Shown: one piece after another, positions 30,435 through 33,410 of the stretch
How positions within the stretch are numbered: the stretch's first letter is position 1
Layout: each line of letters opens with the position of its first letter
Assembly: GCA_022841365.1 (NCBI GenBank)
Contig: JALHRP010000044.1
Location: 1-33,410 of the forward strand
Direction of reading: 5' to 3'
DNA length: 33,410 nucleotides
Origin: Chitinophagaceae bacterium
Lineage (GTDB): Bacteria; Bacteroidota; Bacteroidia; Chitinophagales; Chitinophagaceae
The notes under the pieces: generated by a model
The model's database searches: none
What the model was told of the DNA's origin: nothing
Seen by the model: the letters and a program-made list of their open reading frames with translations, nothing else
Position numbers and translations under genes: made by a program

Positions 30435-33359
30435 ATGGCCGACGATAAAAAAGTATTCCTCCTTGATGCGCTTGCACTCATCTTTCGTGCATACTATGCA
30501 CTCATCCGCAATCCACGCAATACATCCAAAGGCAAAAACACCAATGCACAGTTTGGGTTTACCAACGCTTTGGTAGAGCTGATCAATAACCGAAAACCAT
30601 CTCACATGGCGGTTTGTTTCGATACCCAGGCCCCCACAGAAAGGCATACCGATTTTGCAGAGTACAAAGCCAACCGGCAGGAAGCACCCGAAGACCTGCT
30701 CTTAGCAATCCCCGATATTAAGCGGATTATTAAAGGCTTCAATATTCCCGTTATTGAAAAAGACGGATTTGAAGCAGATGATATTATTGGTACACTCAGC
30801 AAACAGGCAGAAGCAGCAGGTTACGAAGTGTTTATGGTTACACCCGATAAAGATTACGGACAGCTTGTAACTGAGAAGGTAAAAATTTATAAACCTGCTT
30901 ACCAGGGTGGTGATGTAGAAATTATGGGGCCTGCCGAAGTATGCGCCAAGTGGGGCATCAATGAAGTGAGTCAGGTGATTGATATACTTGGTATGATGGG
31001 TGATGCGGTAGATAATATTCCCGGCATTCCCGGTGTGGGCGAAAAAACAGCAGCCAAACTGCTGGCAGAGTATGGTACACTTGAAAATGTATTAGCCAAT
31101 GCAGCCAATGTAAAAGGAAAGATGGGTGAAAAAATTGCTGCAGGAAAAGATCTCGCCATCATGAGTAAAAAACTGGCGACCATTATTACCGATGTGCCGG
31201 TTGAATTTCATGAAGAAGATTTCAGATTAAAAGAGTGGAACAAAGATGTACTGAAAGAGGTGTTTACCGAGCTTGAATTTAAAACACTGAGCAAACGCAT
31301 ACTTGGGGAAGATGTCACGGCAACTCCATCTGCACCGGTGGGTGTACAAACAGATTTGTTTGGCAATGTGATTGACACTACCATGGGTGAAGTAAGAAAA
31401 GCAGATAAAAAGAAATCAGTTGATCAGGAAATAAACTTGAATGAGGATGATGTTACAGAAGAAAGTAGAGGGCTGCAAGTCCCCTCTTCCGGAGGGGATT
31501 TAGGGGAGGCCATAGCTGCTTCTAAAAACATCAACAATACGCCACATGAATACATTGCTGTTACAACAGATACAGAAATAAAAAAACTGGTGGCTGAATT
31601 GAGTCAGCAAAAAGAAGTTTGTTTTGACAGTGAAACAACCGGGTTAGATGCAAATGATTGTGAGCTGGTCGGGTTGAGTTTTTCATATGAGCCGCATAAA
31701 GCATGGTATGTTCCATGTCCTGCTGATCAGGCTGAAACCAAAAAGATACTGGCATTGTTTAAACCATTGTTTGATGATGCATCAAAAATATGGATCGGAC
31801 AAAATATTAAATACGATCTGCTGGTGTTAAAGTGGTATGATGTGGAGTTGAAAGGAAGTTTGTTTGATACCATGCTGGCACATTATGTAATTGAACCGGA
31901 AGGTAAACGCAGTATGGATCAGCTCAGCGATCAGTTTCTCGGATACGAACCCGTGCACATTGAAGAATTGATTGGTAAAAAAGTTCCAAAGAATTCTGCA
32001 TCCAAACAACAGGGTACTATGCGTGATGTGGAGCTGGAAAAAATTAAAGACTATGCAGCTGAAGATGCAGACATTACGTTGCAGTTAAAACATGCATTGT
32101 TTCCAAAGCTCAAAGAAAAAGAAGTGGAACGTGTGTTTTATGAAGTGGAAAATCCGTTGGTGAAAGTATTAACCAATATGGAGTTTGAAGGGATACGGGT
32201 AGATGTGGATTTTCTCAATGACTATTCCAAACAATTAGAAAAGGATGCAAAGGAAGCAGAAGAAAAAGTATATGCATCATCCGGATTAAAATTTAATCTG
32301 GCTTCACCAAAGCAATTAGGCGAAGTACTCTTCGATCATCTCAAACTTGATCCCAAAGCGAAAAAAACAAAAACCGGACAGTATGCAACGGGTGAAGATG
32401 TGTTGCTGAAACTGGCGCATACAAGTCCGATTGTAGAAGACATTTTAACCTTTCGTGAGTTAACCAAACTAAAATCAACCTACGTTGATGCATTGCCATT
32501 GCTTATTAACCGCAAAACCGGAAGAGTTCATACAACCTACGGGCAGGCGGTTGCAGTAACCGGTCGTTTAGCAAGTAACAATCCCAATCTCCAGAATATT
32601 CCTGTACGTACAGAAAGAGGAAGAGAAATTCGCAAAGCATTTATTCCCAGAGATCACAATCATGTGCTGGTAAGTGCCGATTATTCGCAGATTGAATTGC
32701 GTATTGTTGCAGCTATCAGCGGCGATCCTGCGATGTGTGATGCATTCATTAAAGGCAAAGACATTCATACTGCTACTGCAGCAAAAGTGTATAAGATTGA
32801 TGAGAAAGATGTAACCAAAGAAATGCGTTACAAAGCCAAGAGTGTAAACTTTGGAATTATTTACGGGCAAGGAGCCTTTGGCCTTGCTGATAATTTAGGC
32901 ATCAGCCGCACCGAAGCAAAAGAGATTATTGATAATTATAAACGGGAGTTTGCAGGTATCCAGAAATATATGGATGATACGGTGAACTTTGCAAGAGAAC
33001 ATGGTTACGTTCAAACACTCATGGGCCGCAAGCGTTGGTTGAGAGATATCAATTCCGGCAACTTTACTGTAAGAGGTTTTGCAGAACGCAACGCCATCAA
33101 CTCACCCATACAGGGAACAGCGGCTGATATGATCAAGCTGGCCATGATTAAAACACATGCGGCATTGCAAAACAGTAAACTGAAGAGTAAAATGATTTTG
33201 CAGGTGCATGATGAATTGGTGTTTGATGTAGTAAAAGAAGAGGTTGATGAAATGAAAGCGCTGATCATTGATTGTATGCAAACCGCTATGCCGTTAACAA
33301 ACAATGTACCTGTAATTGCAGAAGCAGGAACAGGCACAAACTGGCTTGAAGCACATTAA
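30435..33359 (+). CDS. polA: DNA polymerase I, with repeat-derived insertion
   Basis: 974 residues. 5' nuclease domain at about 1-290 (LLDALALIFRAYYAL, GFEADDIIGTL, IPGIPGVGEKTAAKLL), a 3'-5' exonuclease domain at about 375-560 with intact DEDDy residues (CFDSETTGLD, NIKYDLLVL, YAAEDADITL), and a family A polymerase domain (SADYSQIELRIVAA, RYKAKSVNFGIIYGQ, QVHDELVFDV). It fills gaps and removes primers during replication and repair. Residues about 347-360 (LQVPSSGGDLGEA) come from a palindromic repeat inserted into the linker between the two nuclease domains, in frame. Confidence 0.97.
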   Translation: MADDKKVFLLDALALIFRAYYALIRNPRNTSKGKNTNAQFGFTNALVELINNRKPSHMAVCFDTQAPTERHTDFAEYKANRQEAPEDLLLAIPDIKRIIKGFNIPVIEKDGFEADDIIGTLSKQAEAAGYEVFMVTPDKDYGQLVTEKVKIYKPAYQGGDVEIMGPAEVCAKWGINEVSQVIDILGMMGDAVDNIPGIPGVGEKTAAKLLAEYGTLENVLANAANVKGKMGEKIAAGKDLAIMSKKLATIITDVPVEFHEEDFRLKEWNKDVLKEVFTELEFKTLSKRILGEDVTATPSAPVGVQTDLFGNVIDTTMGEVRKADKKKSVDQEINLNEDDVTEESRGLQVPSSGGDLGEAIAASKNINNTPHEYIAVTTDTEIKKLVAELSQQKEVCFDSETTGLDANDCELVGLSFSYEPHKAWYVPCPADQAETKKILALFKPLFDDASKIWIGQNIKYDLLVLKWYDVELKGSLFDTMLAHYVIEPEGKRSMDQLSDQFLGYEPVHIEELIGKKVPKNSASKQQGTMRDVELEKIKDYAAEDADITLQLKHALFPKLKEKEVERVFYEVENPLVKVLTNMEFEGIRVDVDFLNDYSKQLEKDAKEAEEKVYASSGLKFNLASPKQLGEVLFDHLKLDPKAKKTKTGQYATGEDVLLKLAHTSPIVEDILTFRELTKLKSTYVDALPLLINRKTGRVHTTYGQAVAVTGRLASNNPNLQNIPVRTERGREIRKAFIPRDHNHVLVSADYSQIELRIVAAISGDPAMCDAFIKGKDIHTATAAKVYKIDEKDVTKEMRYKAKSVNFGIIYGQGAFGLADNLGISRTEAKEIIDNYKREFAGIQKYMDDTVNFAREHGYVQTLMGRKRWLRDINSGNFTVRGFAERNAINSPIQGTAADMIKLAMIKTHAALQNSKLKSKMILQVHDELVFDVVKEEVDEMKALIIDCMQTAMPLTNNVPVIAEAGTGTNWLEAH
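31481..31508. repeat. Dispersed palindromic repeat inside the polA coding region
   Basis: CCCCTC-TTCCG-GAGGGG followed by ATTTAGGGGAGG. The same unit, with a further hairpin nested inside it, lies at 8764-8815. The reading frame is kept and the position is a linker, so it is probably tolerated. Confidence 0.75.
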
Positions 33360-33362
33360 AGA

Positions 33363-33410
33363 ATGCTGAATAGAATTTACCTGTTGTTATTGTTCGTGTT
33401 TGTGCAGTTC
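33363..33410 (+). CDS. Start of an exported-protein gene, cut by the window end
   Basis: ATG at 33363, only 3 bp after the polA stop, followed by 15 more codons reading MLNRIYLLLLFVFVQF, which looks like the start of a signal peptide or membrane helix. The rest is outside the window, so no function can be given. Close spacing suggests co-transcription with polA. Confidence 0.5.
   Translation, partial: MLNRIYLLLLFVFVQF

Noticed and set aside
1-33410. CRISPR arrays, tRNA, rRNA and insertion sequences
   Set aside because: No regularly spaced direct repeats, no tRNA or rRNA signature and no transposase were recognised by eye on either strand.

Overview
The window is chromosomal DNA of a Bacteroidota bacterium, probably family Chitinophagaceae (inference). 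Supporting evidence is a type IX secretion (T9SS) C-terminal domain, TAnnTTTG-type -7 promoter boxes, weak Shine-Dalgarno sequences, moderately low GC, and Bacteroidota-typical families (DUF6132, DUF2911, TIGR02757, CstB-like protein). No rRNA, tRNA, CRISPR array, integrase or transposase was seen.

Positions 1-8728 form a sulfur-oxidation and persulfide-handling island, all on the minus strand: a sulfide:quinone oxidoreductase (cut by the window edge and apparently frameshifted), a secreted DsrE-like protein, SoxB, a TsdA-like dihaem cytochrome, two YeeE/YedE half-transporters, a DUF6132 protein, a rhodanese, a CstB-like persulfide dioxygenase/rhodanese, a thioredoxin, a TauE/SafE exporter and a Crp/Fnr regulator. 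Four near-palindromes of the form TGTGA-N6-TCACA lie just upstream of the four transcription units. At three of them a -7-like box lies 35-38 bp from the operator centre, as expected for class II activation by the adjacent regulator.

Positions 8843-21159 are mostly housekeeping or conserved genes: rnhB, a YciO/Sua5-type protein, a cupin-like protein, an alpha/beta hydrolase, a TIGR02757 protein, a cystathionine gamma-synthase-like enzyme, asparagine synthase, a DUF2911 protein, an acetyl-CoA hydrolase/transferase and an ACP phosphodiesterase-like protein. Several small palindromic repeats lie between or inside genes; related repeats are fused in frame into asnB and polA.

Positions 21531-26915 are the most unusual accessory locus. 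A tight five-gene plus-strand operon (T9SS cargo, exported protein, phage-tail-collar protein, leucine-rich-repeat protein, sulfotransferase) converges with a three-gene minus-strand operon (aspartyl/asparaginyl beta-hydroxylase-like protein, HExxH protein, APS kinase). The APS kinase would supply PAPS to the sulfotransferase. The locus may hydroxylate and sulfate an exported or collar-type protein (inference).

Positions 26932-33410 hold uvrB, an orphan parA-like gene, a small membrane-protein gene with its own strong promoter and terminator, polA, and the start of another exported-protein gene.
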